A stretch of 64,000 bases of DNA from an uncultured Eggerthella sp. (GTDB taxonomy: Bacteria > Actinomycetota > Coriobacteriia > Coriobacteriales > Eggerthellaceae): NCBI GenBank assembly GCA_958431815.1, contig CAUASB010000004.1, forward strand, positions 118,987 through 182,986. The letters are read 5' to 3'. The translations under genes were made by a program, and so were the position numbers. This document shows positions 1 through 9,507 of this stretch, in pieces; within the stretch, counting starts at the first letter, position 1; every line of letters starts with the position of its first letter. The notes under the pieces are model-generated. The model was not told where the DNA came from and ran no database searches. It was given only the letters and a program-made list of their open reading frames with translations.

Positions 1-99
1 GTAGCCGTAATTCGTGCCGCCGCAGCCAGCAAGGGCCAAACAGCAGGCAACCGATACACCGGCAATAGAAATCTTGCGAAGAAGAGCTCCGTGCTTCAT
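1..99 (-). CDS. Lipoprotein, N-terminal fragment (cut by window edge)
   Basis: Thirty-three codons are visible before the gene runs off the left edge. The ATG at 99-97 follows an AAGGGA ribosome-binding site. The product begins MKHGALLRK, then a hydrophobic stretch, then a lipobox LALAGC with the lipid-accepting Cys at residue 26 followed by GG. This is a type II signal peptide, so the mature protein should be anchored to the outer face of the membrane. The functional domain lies outside the window and cannot be named. A bulged hairpin sits in the presumed leader about 25 bases before the start codon. Confidence 0.8.
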   Translation of the reverse strand, partial: MKHGALLRKISIAGVSVACCLALAGCGGTNYGY

Positions 100-125
100 A
101 TGTGTTCCCTTTTCTTAGCTAATCG

Positions 126-169
126 AAAATAGCAGCACCTGTCATGCCAGGTGCAACGGGTGCTATTTT
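126..169 (-). promoter_or_regulatory. Bulged hairpin in the leader of the lipoprotein gene
   Basis: Read on the minus strand, AAAATAGCA (169-161) pairs with TGCTATTTT (134-126), and GCACCTG (154-148) pairs with CAGGTGC (141-135). The loop is GCATGA and one arm carries a six-base CCCGTT bulge (160-155). Sixteen perfect pairs around a one-sided bulge look more like a leader structure than a plain terminator. It could still terminate on either strand, because both outer arms are A/T runs. I do not recognise a known riboswitch. Confidence 0.5.
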
Positions 170-252
170 TGCACAACAGCTTTTTTCTGATTTCGTTCGC
201 ACAATTTGCCCACGTTAGAGCCCTGTTTAACCACAAGCCCTTCATATATTCG

Positions 253-278
253 TTGCGTCGCTCTGCCGAACGACGCAA
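253..278. repeat. Hairpin, possible degenerate start of the structured repeat family
   Basis: TTGCGTCG (253-260) pairs with CGACGCAA (271-278) around a loop containing CTGCCGAA. The following bases (AAGAAACGTGACGGCAC) resemble the entry of the repeat copies at 430-576 and 63412-63560, but the outer GCGGGATTCTGA stem is absent. The rest of 100-580 outside the listed hairpins shows no convincing gene. Confidence 0.35.
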
Positions 279-429
279 GCATGCAAGAAACGTGACGGCA
301 CTGCGGCCCTGACGACGCAGGGTGTTTTCAGTCGTCCGATGCAGTGCATATCCATCACATCGGTTTTTTCGAACTGCATAGACACGCAGAAGGGTGCGCC
401 ACTCTGGGCATGCGCCAGTAAGTCAGCGA

Positions 430-576
430 GCGGGATTCTGACGAGTGCAGGGAAGAGAAAAGCCCAGGGCATTGGCCTTCGTGCCATGCCCTGGGCTTTG
501 AGGTTTCCCGTGCCATCAGAATCCCGCGCAGCGTCATCGCGTCTCGTACGAGAGTCACGCTGTTCGCAGAACGGCG
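430..576 (-). repeat. Structured 3'-UTR repeat, copy A (after typA)
   Basis: On the minus strand this begins a few bases after the typA stop with a hairpin (576-558; CGCCGTTC / GAACAGCG). Next comes an outer stem GCGGGATTCTGA (441-430 complement) pairing with its inverted copy at 516-527. Inside is an inner stem at 459-472/486-499 (CCCAGGGCAT / ATGCCCTGGG near the loop) and a 13-base loop GGCACGAAGGCCA. The same architecture, loop and outer stem recur at 63412-63560 with a different but still fully paired inner stem. It is not coding in any convincing frame. Confidence 0.75.
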
Positions 577-580
577 TACC

Positions 581-2395
581 CTACTTGTTCTTGGCTTCCT
601 TGCGGCGCTGCGTGGCGCTCAAGGTGCGCTTGCGAAGGCGGATGGACTGAGGCGTTACCTCTACCAACTCGTCGTCTTCAATGTACTCAAGCGCTTCTTC
701 AAGCGTGAAGGTGATAGGAGGCGTCAAGGAAATGGCCTTGTCGGCGCCAGAGGAGCGCTGGTTGCCCAGCTGCTTTGCCTTGGCAACGTTTACCACCATG
801 TCGCCTTCCTTGGCGGACTCGCCGACGATCATGCCCTCGTAGCAATCCTCGCCAGGGCCGATGAACAGCTTGCCGCGCTCTTGCAGCGTGTCGAGTGCGT
901 ATGCGACCGACTTCTCGGTTGCCATGGCAATCATGCAACCGTTCTTACGGCCAATCATCTCACCAGAATAGGGGCCGTATTCGCGGAAGTGGTGGAACAG
1001 AACCGCTTCGCCGTGCGTAGCGTTCAGGATCTTGGTCTTCAGACCCATGGTGCCGCGCGAAGGAATGGAGAACGTGAGGTGCGTCATGTTCTCGTCGGAA
1101 ACCATGTCCTCCATGATGCCGCCGGCGGTGCCCATAACCTCGATGGCCTTGCCGGAGTAATCGTTGGGAACGTCGATGGTCGCTTCTTCGATAGGCTCGA
1201 GCTTGTTACCGTTTGCGTCGGTCTTGTACACAACCTGCGGGCGGCCAACCTGGAATTCAAAGCCTTCGCGGCGCATGGTTTCCATCAGAACGGACAGATG
1301 CAGAACGCCACGGCCGGCCACGCGGATACCGGACTTGTCTTCCGTTTCCTCGATGCGCATGGAAATGTTGCTTTCCTTTTCACGCATCAGGCGCTCTTTC
1401 AGCTGACGGGCGCCCACGATATCGCCTTCGCGACCAACCAAGGGGCTGGTGGAAGCCTCGAACACTACGGCCATCGTAGGCTCTTCTACCGCCAAGGGCT
1501 CCATTTCAACGGGGTTCTCAGGGTCGGTGATAACGTCGCCGATATCCGTCTGCTCTACGCCGATAACAGCCACGATGTCGCCTGCGCTTGCCTCGGGAAC
1601 TTCGGCCTTGCCAAGGTTCTCGAAGGTGTACACCTTGCGGATCTGCGCGTTGTAGCGGTTGCCGTCGGGCTGAATTACCAGCACCTGTTCCTTTTCATGG
1701 ATGGTACCGCTCTGCAAGCGACCGATGCCGATACGGCCTTCGTAGCTGCTGTGATCAACCGTGCAAACCTGGAGGGCCACCGGACCGTCAACGTCAACGT
1801 CGGGGCAGGGGATTTCCTTGACGATGGTATCGAGCAGGGGAACCATGTCCATGTTGCCGTCGTTGGCATCGTAGCGGGCATAACCATTTACTGCAGAAGC
1901 GTATACCACGGGGAAGTCGAGCTGCTCGTCGGATGCGCCAAGCTCAACCATAAGGTCGAATACCTTGTCTACCGCAGCATCGGGGTTAGCGTTCGGGCGA
2001 TCGATCTTGTTCACGACCACCACGATGCGCAGGCCGCGCTCGAGGGCGTGGGAAAGAACGAAGCGGGTCTGGGGCTTCGGGCCCTCGTAGGCATCAACGA
2101 TGAGCAGAGCACCATCGGCCATGTTCAGAACGCGCTCTACCTCGCCACCGAAGTCGGCGTGGCCCGGCGTGTCGATAACGTTGATCTTGGTGCCCTTGTA
2201 ATGGATGGAAATGTTCTTAGAGAGAATGGTGATGCCGCGCTCGCGTTCCTGATCGTTGGAGTCAAGCACGCGCTCGGCAACTTCCTGGTTCTCGCGGAAT
2301 ACGTGCGAAGACCAGAGCAGGCGGTCAACCAGGGTGGTTTTACCATGGTCAACGTGCGCAATGATAGCCACATTGCGGATGTTTTCCTGTTTCAT
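581..2395 (-). CDS. typA: TypA/BipA ribosome-associated translational GTPase
   Basis: A 604-residue protein of the usual TypA length. The GTPase domain opens with AHVDHGKT (G1, about residues 13-20), followed by DTPGHADFGGEVERVL (G3) and NKIDRPNA (G4). The EF-Tu domain II-like barrel, EF-G-like domains and the lysine/arginine-rich TypA C-terminus follow. TypA binds the 70S ribosome and supports 50S assembly and growth under stress. The ATG at 2395 is preceded by AAGAAGGAAG. The gene stands alone: upstream is the tRNA-Ala terminator, and downstream (from 576) is a structured repeat rather than a classical terminator. Confidence 0.97.
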   Translation of the reverse strand: MKQENIRNVAIIAHVDHGKTTLVDRLLWSSHVFRENQEVAERVLDSNDQERERGITILSKNISIHYKGTKINVIDTPGHADFGGEVERVLNMADGALLIVDAYEGPKPQTRFVLSHALERGLRIVVVVNKIDRPNANPDAAVDKVFDLMVELGASDEQLDFPVVYASAVNGYARYDANDGNMDMVPLLDTIVKEIPCPDVDVDGPVALQVCTVDHSSYEGRIGIGRLQSGTIHEKEQVLVIQPDGNRYNAQIRKVYTFENLGKAEVPEASAGDIVAVIGVEQTDIGDVITDPENPVEMEPLAVEEPTMAVVFEASTSPLVGREGDIVGARQLKERLMREKESNISMRIEETEDKSGIRVAGRGVLHLSVLMETMRREGFEFQVGRPQVVYKTDANGNKLEPIEEATIDVPNDYSGKAIEVMGTAGGIMEDMVSDENMTHLTFSIPSRGTMGLKTKILNATHGEAVLFHHFREYGPYSGEMIGRKNGCMIAMATEKSVAYALDTLQERGKLFIGPGEDCYEGMIVGESAKEGDMVVNVAKAKQLGNQRSSGADKAISLTPPITFTLEEALEYIEDDELVEVTPQSIRLRKRTLSATQRRKEAKNK

Positions 2396-2497
2396 CTACT
2401 TCTTCCTTCTTAAAAGACGCTGTCTTGTTAAACGCATAGGTATTGAAAGTTTATCAGCGCATACCAGTTCAAGCAGGCAGGTAGGGCGCTTTACATC

Positions 2498-2530
2498 AAA
2501 AAAGAAGCCGCCCTTTCGGACGGCTTCGAA
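2498..2530 (-). terminator. Rho-independent terminator after tRNA-Ala
   Basis: On the minus strand GAAGCCGTCC, a GAAA tetraloop and GGGCGGCTTC are followed by six T, immediately downstream of the tRNA-Ala 3' end. It closes the tRNA-Ile/tRNA-Ala transcript before typA. Confidence 0.9.
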
Positions 2531-2536
2531 GATTCG

Positions 2537-2612
2537 TGGTGGAGCATAAGGGGATCGAACCCTTGACCTCAGGCTTGCAAAGCCCGCGCTCTCCCAGCTG
2601 AGCTAATGCCCC
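2537..2612 (-). tRNA. tRNA-Ala (TGC anticodon)
   Basis: The cloverleaf starts GGGGCAT and ends with an encoded CCA at 2539-2537. The D arm contains AGCTCAGCTGGGAGAGC, the anticodon arm CGGGC-TTTGCAA-GCCTG gives anticodon TGC, and the T arm contains GGTTCGATCC. It lies second in a tRNA-Ile/tRNA-Ala pair. Confidence 0.97.
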
Positions 2613-2640
2613 ACGTAGGTTATGTGCGATTTCGTTATCA

Positions 2641-2684
2641 ATAAACGCTCCACCGGCAAACTCGGCTCACGGTGGAGCGTTTAT
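2641..2684. other. 15-bp perfect hairpin between the two tRNAs
   Basis: ATAAACGCTCCACCG (2641-2655) pairs perfectly with 2670-2684 around a 14-base loop. No clear T run follows on either strand, so it is more likely a processing or pausing structure in the tRNA precursor than a terminator. Confidence 0.6.
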
Positions 2685-2694
2685 CAGTAAAAAA

Positions 2695-2771
<77 letters not shown>

Positions 2772-2787
2772 GAAATCGCGCTCAATT

Positions 2788-2816
2788 AATATACTTCCTA
2801 CCCCCATATGGGTCAA
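2788..2816 (-). promoter_or_regulatory. Sigma-70 type promoter for tRNA-Ile/tRNA-Ala
   Basis: On the minus strand TTGACC (2816-2811), a 17-base spacer and TATATT (2793-2788) lie about 17 bases before the tRNA-Ile 5' end. An A/T-rich tract follows further upstream to about 2870, as in strong stable-RNA promoters. From there to 3022 I see nothing else. Confidence 0.8.
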
Positions 2817-3022
2817 GCAGAATTTCGAAATTTTTTGAAAAAGATTTCCAGCAAAGGCAAAAGCCTCGACAGTTATCAATATATCCCCAGTTCAAGTGCC
2901 CTATTTGTCGAATAGAACGCAAGGATTTTTTCTTTCATATCTCCCTGTTGAACGCCTGTCTCCCGTCCTGTTTGAGTCCTTGTTTTCACTTGAACATGTT
3001 CAAAACTCGTAAAACTTTTTCT

Positions 3023-3057
3023 AAAAAATAAGGCCCGGAATTCTCCGGGCCTTATTT
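3023..3057 (-). terminator. Rho-independent terminator of gyrA
   Basis: AAATAAGGCCCGGA (3026-3039) pairs with 3044-3057. On the minus strand a run of T follows the second arm, 23 bases after the gyrA stop. Confidence 0.93.
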
Positions 3058-3079
3058 ACCGCTGTATTTTCACTTCAGA

Positions 3080-5608
3080 CTATTCGTCGTCAGAAAAATC
3101 ATCCGCCTCTTCATCGTCGACAGAGCCTTCGTCAGACGCTTTTCCCTCATCAGTAGTAGAGGTTGCTACCGCCGAAACCTTGTCTTTGCCCGAAACGTTC
3201 ATCACATGAACGCCTTGAGTAGAGCGTCCTAACTGCGAAACGCCCGAAACGGGAGTGCGCACCACAACGCCTTCTTCAGTGATGATCATGATCTCGTCGT
3301 TTTCATCGACGATCTTCATCGCTGAAAGCTGGCCCTTCTTTTCCGTCATAGTGATGGTATACACGCCCTGTCCGCCACGATGATGCGAAGGATACTCTTC
3401 CACCGGGGTTCGTTTTCCGTAACCGAGCTCGGTGATAACCAGCAAGTCGGTTCCCGGGCGGGCAATCTCCATGCCCAGCAAGTGAGCATCATCGGTCAAA
3501 GTCATACCGCGCACACCCATGGTGTCACGACCCATGGCGCGAACCTCCGATTCGTCCCACATGATCGCCTTGCCGGCCGAGGAAACCATCATGACCTTCT
3601 CGCCTTCGGCAACACGCTGCACACTGATAAGGGCGTCGCCCTCCTTCAGGTTGATGGCAATAAGGCCATCATGGCGCGAACGGTCATAGAGCTTCATGGA
3701 AGTCTTCTTCACCATGCCTGCCGCCGTGGCGAACATCAGGTACTCGTCTTCGGGGAAGTCCTTCGTTGCAATAACCGCAGCGATGGTTTCGCCCTTTTCA
3801 AGGGGAAGAACGTTCACGATAGCCGTGCCGCGCGCGTGACGCGAAGCCTCGGGGATCTCGTACGCCTTCAGGCGGTACACCTTGCCGCGCGAAGAGAAGA
3901 ACAGCAGGTAATCATGAGTCGAAGAGATGAAGAGATGCTCTACGAAGTCCTCTTCCTTCAAGTTCACGCCTTGCATGCCCTTGCCGCCGCGCTTCTGCTG
4001 ACGGTAGGTAGCAACGGGCAAACGCTTCACGTAACCGGCCTTGGTTACCGTGATGGCAACCTCTTCTTCCGCGATAAGATCTTCTACATCGAAGTCCTTT
4101 GCCGCGTCGGTGATCTGCGTGGAACGAGGCGAGTTGAACTTGTCCTTGATTTCGGTAAGTTCCTCTTTGATGATCTGCTTAACCAGGTTTTCGTCGGAAA
4201 GCACGCGCTTGTAGTAGTCGATCTTTTCGCGCAGCTCCTTCAACTCGGCTTCGATCTTCTCACGTTCCAAACCGGTCAGGCGGCGCAGCTTCATCTCGAG
4301 GATGGCTTCACTCTGCTTTTCGGAAAGCTTGAAGCGATCCATCAAGGTTTCTTTGGCTTCGCGGTCGGTCTCAGACGAGCGAATGATATGGATTACCTCG
4401 TCGATGTTGTCGAGCGCAATGACGAAGCCTTCCAGGATATGGGCGCGCGCTTCGGCTTTGGCCAAGTCGTAGCGGGTGCGACGTTCGACGACGTCTTCCT
4501 GGTGAAGGATGTAGTAATGAAGGATCTCCTTCAGGGAAAGCACACGCGGAACGCCGTTGACCAGCGCCAGCATATTGCACCCGAAGCCAATCTGCAGCTG
4601 CGTGTGCTTGTACAGCTTGTTCAGGACAACCTGCGGAATGGCATTCTGCTTAAGCTCGATGATGATGTCGATGCCGTGGCGGTCTGCGCCGTCGTGCACG
4701 TTCGACACTTCGGGAAGCCTCTTGTCGCGAATCAGATCGGCGATCTTCTTCAGAAGGTTCGTGCGGTTCACCTGGTAGGGAATCTCGGAAACGACGATGG
4801 AGTGTTTGCCGTTCTTGCCCTCTTCGATACGGCACTTCGAGCGAATGGTAAGGCTGCCCTTGCCCGTTTCGTAGGCATCGCGAATTCCCTTGCGGCCCAT
4901 GATGATGCCACCAGTAGGGAAGTCGGGGCCGGGAAGCACCTTCATCAGATCGTCGACCGAGCATTCGGGGTTGTCGAGCATCATGCAGGTGGCATCGATG
5001 GCCTCGCCCAGGTTATGGGGAGGAATGTTCGTTGCCATGCCAACGGCGATGCCGGAAGAACCGTTTACCAGCAGGTTGGGGAAACGCGCAGGAAGCACCA
5101 CCGGCTCCTGCAGGCTTTCATCGTAGTTCGGCTGAAAATCGACCGTTTCCTTGTCCAGGTCGCGCAACAGCTCCATTGCCGGTTTGTCCAAACGAGCCTC
5201 GGTGTAACGCATTGCTGCCGCAGAGTCGCCGTCGATGGAACCGAAGTTGCCATGACCGTCAACCAGGGGGACGCGCATCGAGAAGGGCTGCGCCAGTCGA
5301 ACCATGGTGTAGTACACCGCGGTGTCACCATGGGGGTGGTACTTACCGATAACGTCGCCAACCGTACGTGCCGACTTGGCATGAGGGCGCTTCGGCGTAA
5401 TGCCGCTTTCATTCATCGCGTACAGGATTCGGCGATGAACCGGCTTCAAGCCATCGCGAACATCGGGCAATGCGCGCGAAACGATAACGCTCATCGAGTA
5501 CTCGAGGAACGACGTGCGCATCTCCTTGCTGAGCTCGGCGGGAAGAACGTTTGCAGCCGCAACGGACCCTTCTTCCACCTCGCCGTTCTCTTTCTTATCT
5601 TCTGCCAC
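3080..5608 (-). CDS. gyrA: DNA gyrase subunit A
   Basis: An 842-residue GyrA, the breakage-reunion subunit that with GyrB introduces negative supercoils. The catalytic tyrosine is Tyr135 in AAMRYTEARL. The GyrA box QQKRGGKG in the C-terminal propeller distinguishes it from ParC. The C-terminus is highly acidic (DDEEADDFSDDE). The start is GTG at 5608 behind AAGGAG. In the quinolone region HGDTAVYYTMVRLAQPF, Thr96 occupies the E. coli Ser83 position and Tyr100 the Asp87 position, which is unusual. It is separated from gyrB by 68 bases containing a parS site and a small hairpin, so it is probably cotranscribed with gyrB. Confidence 0.97.
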   Translation of the reverse strand: MAEDKKENGEVEEGSVAAANVLPAELSKEMRTSFLEYSMSVIVSRALPDVRDGLKPVHRRILYAMNESGITPKRPHAKSARTVGDVIGKYHPHGDTAVYYTMVRLAQPFSMRVPLVDGHGNFGSIDGDSAAAMRYTEARLDKPAMELLRDLDKETVDFQPNYDESLQEPVVLPARFPNLLVNGSSGIAVGMATNIPPHNLGEAIDATCMMLDNPECSVDDLMKVLPGPDFPTGGIIMGRKGIRDAYETGKGSLTIRSKCRIEEGKNGKHSIVVSEIPYQVNRTNLLKKIADLIRDKRLPEVSNVHDGADRHGIDIIIELKQNAIPQVVLNKLYKHTQLQIGFGCNMLALVNGVPRVLSLKEILHYYILHQEDVVERRTRYDLAKAEARAHILEGFVIALDNIDEVIHIIRSSETDREAKETLMDRFKLSEKQSEAILEMKLRRLTGLEREKIEAELKELREKIDYYKRVLSDENLVKQIIKEELTEIKDKFNSPRSTQITDAAKDFDVEDLIAEEEVAITVTKAGYVKRLPVATYRQQKRGGKGMQGVNLKEEDFVEHLFISSTHDYLLFFSSRGKVYRLKAYEIPEASRHARGTAIVNVLPLEKGETIAAVIATKDFPEDEYLMFATAAGMVKKTSMKLYDRSRHDGLIAINLKEGDALISVQRVAEGEKVMMVSSAGKAIMWDESEVRAMGRDTMGVRGMTLTDDAHLLGMEIARPGTDLLVITELGYGKRTPVEEYPSHHRGGQGVYTITMTEKKGQLSAMKIVDENDEIMIITEEGVVVRTPVSGVSQLGRSTQGVHVMNVSGKDKVSAVATSTTDEGKASDEGSVDDEEADDFSDDE

Positions 5609-5634
5609 GAAGACTCCTTCTGTCTTTGTTCGAA

Positions 5635-5650
5635 TGTTTCACGTGAAACG
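5635..5650. other. parS site 1 (gyrB-gyrA gap)
   Basis: TGTTTCACGTGAAACG, one mismatch from the TGTTTCACGTGAAACA consensus bound by ParB. It lies about 5 kb left of the origin unwinding region. Confidence 0.9.
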
Positions 5651-5673
5651 TTGCGGGGCGCAAAACCCCGCAA
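5651..5673. other. Hairpin in the gyrB-gyrA gap
   Basis: TTGCGGGG (5651-5658) pairs with CCCCGCAA (5666-5673), just after the gyrB stop. There is no T run on the minus strand, so it may pause or process the transcript rather than end it. Confidence 0.5.
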
Positions 5674-5676
5674 TCA

Positions 5677-7611
<1,935 letters not shown>

Positions 7612-7681
7612 GTATTTCCTCCTCTTTCTGCTGTCTGACACGCCTTGGACAGGACATGCCGAGGGGATTTTTAACCTTTTT

Positions 7682-7690
7682 ATTATAGCA
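7682..7690 (-). promoter_or_regulatory. Extended -10 promoter for gyrB
   Basis: The minus strand reads TGCTATAAT, an extended -10 (TGn plus a consensus hexamer). The -35 region (around CAAGGT) is poor. The start site would fall near 7675, giving a leader of about 64 bases. Confidence 0.6.
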
Positions 7691-7778
7691 GAACAGGCAG
7701 GATACCTTGCGCTCATTAGCCTTCAGAGGGCACTCAGAGCGTTTCTACGGGGTTGTAAGCACCCGTATTGGGCATTTT

Positions 7779-8369
7779 TCACGAAGAATGAGTATTCAGG
7801 CGCTTCTGAGCCGTCATAGCGCGTTGAAACGAAGCCCTCAGACGAGGGTCCTCTATGCCCGCGGTCATCTCTTCGATTTTGGCGCGGTCAGCATCGCTCA
7901 CTTCGGGCGCTTCGGGGACGCCCGCCTTCGCCTTCTGGTCTGCGAAGGGATGCTTGTCCTTGTAGGAGCCACGCGAAATGCGGATTTCGAACACGTCGAT
8001 AACCACCTTGAACTTATCAAGGTACTCGAACCGCAAAAGCTCCCTGCGCGCGTTCAGCTCGGCAGCGCAGGTGGAGTTGTCCAGATACACCACCAAGTCG
8101 AAGGCATCGGGAACAACCTTGCTCTTCAGGAGGTAAACCGAATTGGTGTGCTTCAAGATGAACGGGTCGACCAAGGCGGCGAATTGCTGATTCGTCTTCT
8201 CGATTTTGCGCTGCACCAAAACACGCTTGCGCATTTCCTCGGGCATGGTGGCGGCAAAAGCGTCCAAGGAGCCAGCAACGGGACGCAGGGAATTGCTCCG
8301 CTCGTTCATTGCCGCAATATAACGACGAGGGTCACGCGATGAGCCCCAGTCTTTATCGAACTTCACCAT
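7779..8369 (-). CDS. dciA: DciA-like protein (DUF721)
   Basis: A 196-residue basic protein in the conserved recF-gyrB slot where actinobacteria encode DUF721/DciA. The core (about residues 40-145: the VLVQRKIEKTNQQFAALVDPFI helix region, then VYLDNSTCAAELNARRELLRFEYLDKF) has the KH-like pattern of DciA, which loads the replicative helicase in bacteria lacking DnaC/DnaI. The start ATG 8369 has GGAGG eight bases upstream and overlaps the recF end by 17 bases, implying translational coupling. The fold assignment rests on context and general resemblance, so the symbol is less certain than the gene. Confidence 0.75.
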   Translation of the reverse strand: MVKFDKDWGSSRDPRRYIAAMNERSNSLRPVAGSLDAFAATMPEEMRKRVLVQRKIEKTNQQFAALVDPFILKHTNSVYLLKSKVVPDAFDLVVYLDNSTCAAELNARRELLRFEYLDKFKVVIDVFEIRISRGSYKDKHPFADQKAKAGVPEAPEVSDADRAKIEEMTAGIEDPRLRASFQRAMTAQKRLNTHSS

Positions 8370-9489
8370 ACGGCTCGCCTCCGATCCGGACGATGCGGGC
8401 CGTTGCGGCAAGTTCGGGGCTTACGGCTTCCGCATTGGTTGCCGTGACGAACGTCTGCACGTTCCCCGAAATCAGGGAAAGAAGGGCATCGCGGCGGGCG
8501 GAGTCGAGCTCGCTCATCACATCGTCGAGCAGCAGCACGGGATTTTGTCCCAAACGCTCGGCAATCAGGGAAACCTGCGCCATCTTGAACGCCAAAACCA
8601 GCGTTCGCTGCTGGCCTTGCGAAGCAAATTGCTGGACATTGCGCCCGTCGAGGTAGAACTCGATCATATCGAGCTGTGGGCCGAAGAGGGACATACGACG
8701 CTCATGCTCCTTGACGGCGGAACGCTCCATTGCCTTGGCGAGGCATTCCTGCGCCGCCGATCGGCTTGCCGGCTCAAGGCAGAGCCTCCGGTCCAAGTCG
8801 AACGACTTGCGAAGCCAGGAGGGAACATAGGCGATTTCAACCGTTTCCTTGCCGCCGGAAATCTGCGCATAGCATTCCCTCAAGTAGGGGGAAAGCGCAC
8901 TGAGCAGATCACAGCGCAGGCGATACAGCTGCGAGCCAATGGAGGCAACCACTTCGTTGATGCTCTGAAGATAGAGCGGCGCCACGTTTTCCTTCAGGTA
9001 GCGGTTCTTCTGGCGAAGGATTTTCTCGTAGTCCTTGCGCACAGCATGGTAATTCGCACTCAGCTGTGCACCCAGGAGGTCGATCTGGGCGCGCTTGTAC
9101 CCTTGCGAGCCCTTCGCAAGTTCCAAGTCTTCCGGCGAGAACAGCACCGACGGCAGCGTTCCTCGAATATCACGCGGGCGCTTCTTCTTGCCGTTAACGA
9201 AGAAGCTTCGTGTTTCACGTGAAACACGAAGATCGGTTTCGAGGCTGCGCCCGTCTCCGACAAGACGCGCGGAGAACATGCCCGCCTGCTGCCCGTCTCG
9301 CACCAAATGACCGGGGGAAGGGTTGCGAAACGACGAGCATGCCGTAATGAGCTGGATGCCTTCAAGAAGATTGGTTTTTCCCACCGCATTGGGGCCGACG
9401 ATCAGCGTCAGTCCACCGATGCCGTCAAGCTCGAACTGTTCGTACGAACGGAAATCGCGGCAGGTAATGCGTTCGATTGAAAGGCCCAT
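8353..9489 (-). CDS. recF: DNA replication and repair protein RecF
   Basis: A 378-residue SMC-like ATPase that helps load RecA at single-strand gaps. The N-terminus IERITCRDFRSYEQF is the RecF signature. The Walker A is GPNAVGKTNLLEGI, followed by the signature region ASQGQQRTLVLAFKMA and Walker B LLLDDVMSELD. I use ATG 9489 (MGLSIER). A GTG at 9504, three bases after the dnaN stop, would add five residues but has no good ribosome site. The codons for RVSRETRSF contain a full parS palindrome. Cotranscribed with dnaN and dciA. Confidence 0.95.
   Translation of the reverse strand: MGLSIERITCRDFRSYEQFELDGIGGLTLIVGPNAVGKTNLLEGIQLITACSSFRNPSPGHLVRDGQQAGMFSARLVGDGRSLETDLRVSRETRSFFVNGKKKRPRDIRGTLPSVLFSPEDLELAKGSQGYKRAQIDLLGAQLSANYHAVRKDYEKILRQKNRYLKENVAPLYLQSINEVVASIGSQLYRLRCDLLSALSPYLRECYAQISGGKETVEIAYVPSWLRKSFDLDRRLCLEPASRSAAQECLAKAMERSAVKEHERRMSLFGPQLDMIEFYLDGRNVQQFASQGQQRTLVLAFKMAQVSLIAERLGQNPVLLLDDVMSELDSARRDALLSLISGNVQTFVTATNAEAVSPELAATARIVRIGGEPYGEVR
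9206..9231. other. parS site 2 inside recF, 26-bp palindrome
   Basis: The perfect 16-base consensus TGTTTCACGTGAAACA (9211-9226) is extended on both sides by complementary arms CTTCG and CGAAG. It sits within the recF reading frame about 1.5 kb from the DnaA-trio. Confidence 0.95.
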
Positions 9490-9507
9490 GGCGCAACAGC
9501 CCACACC

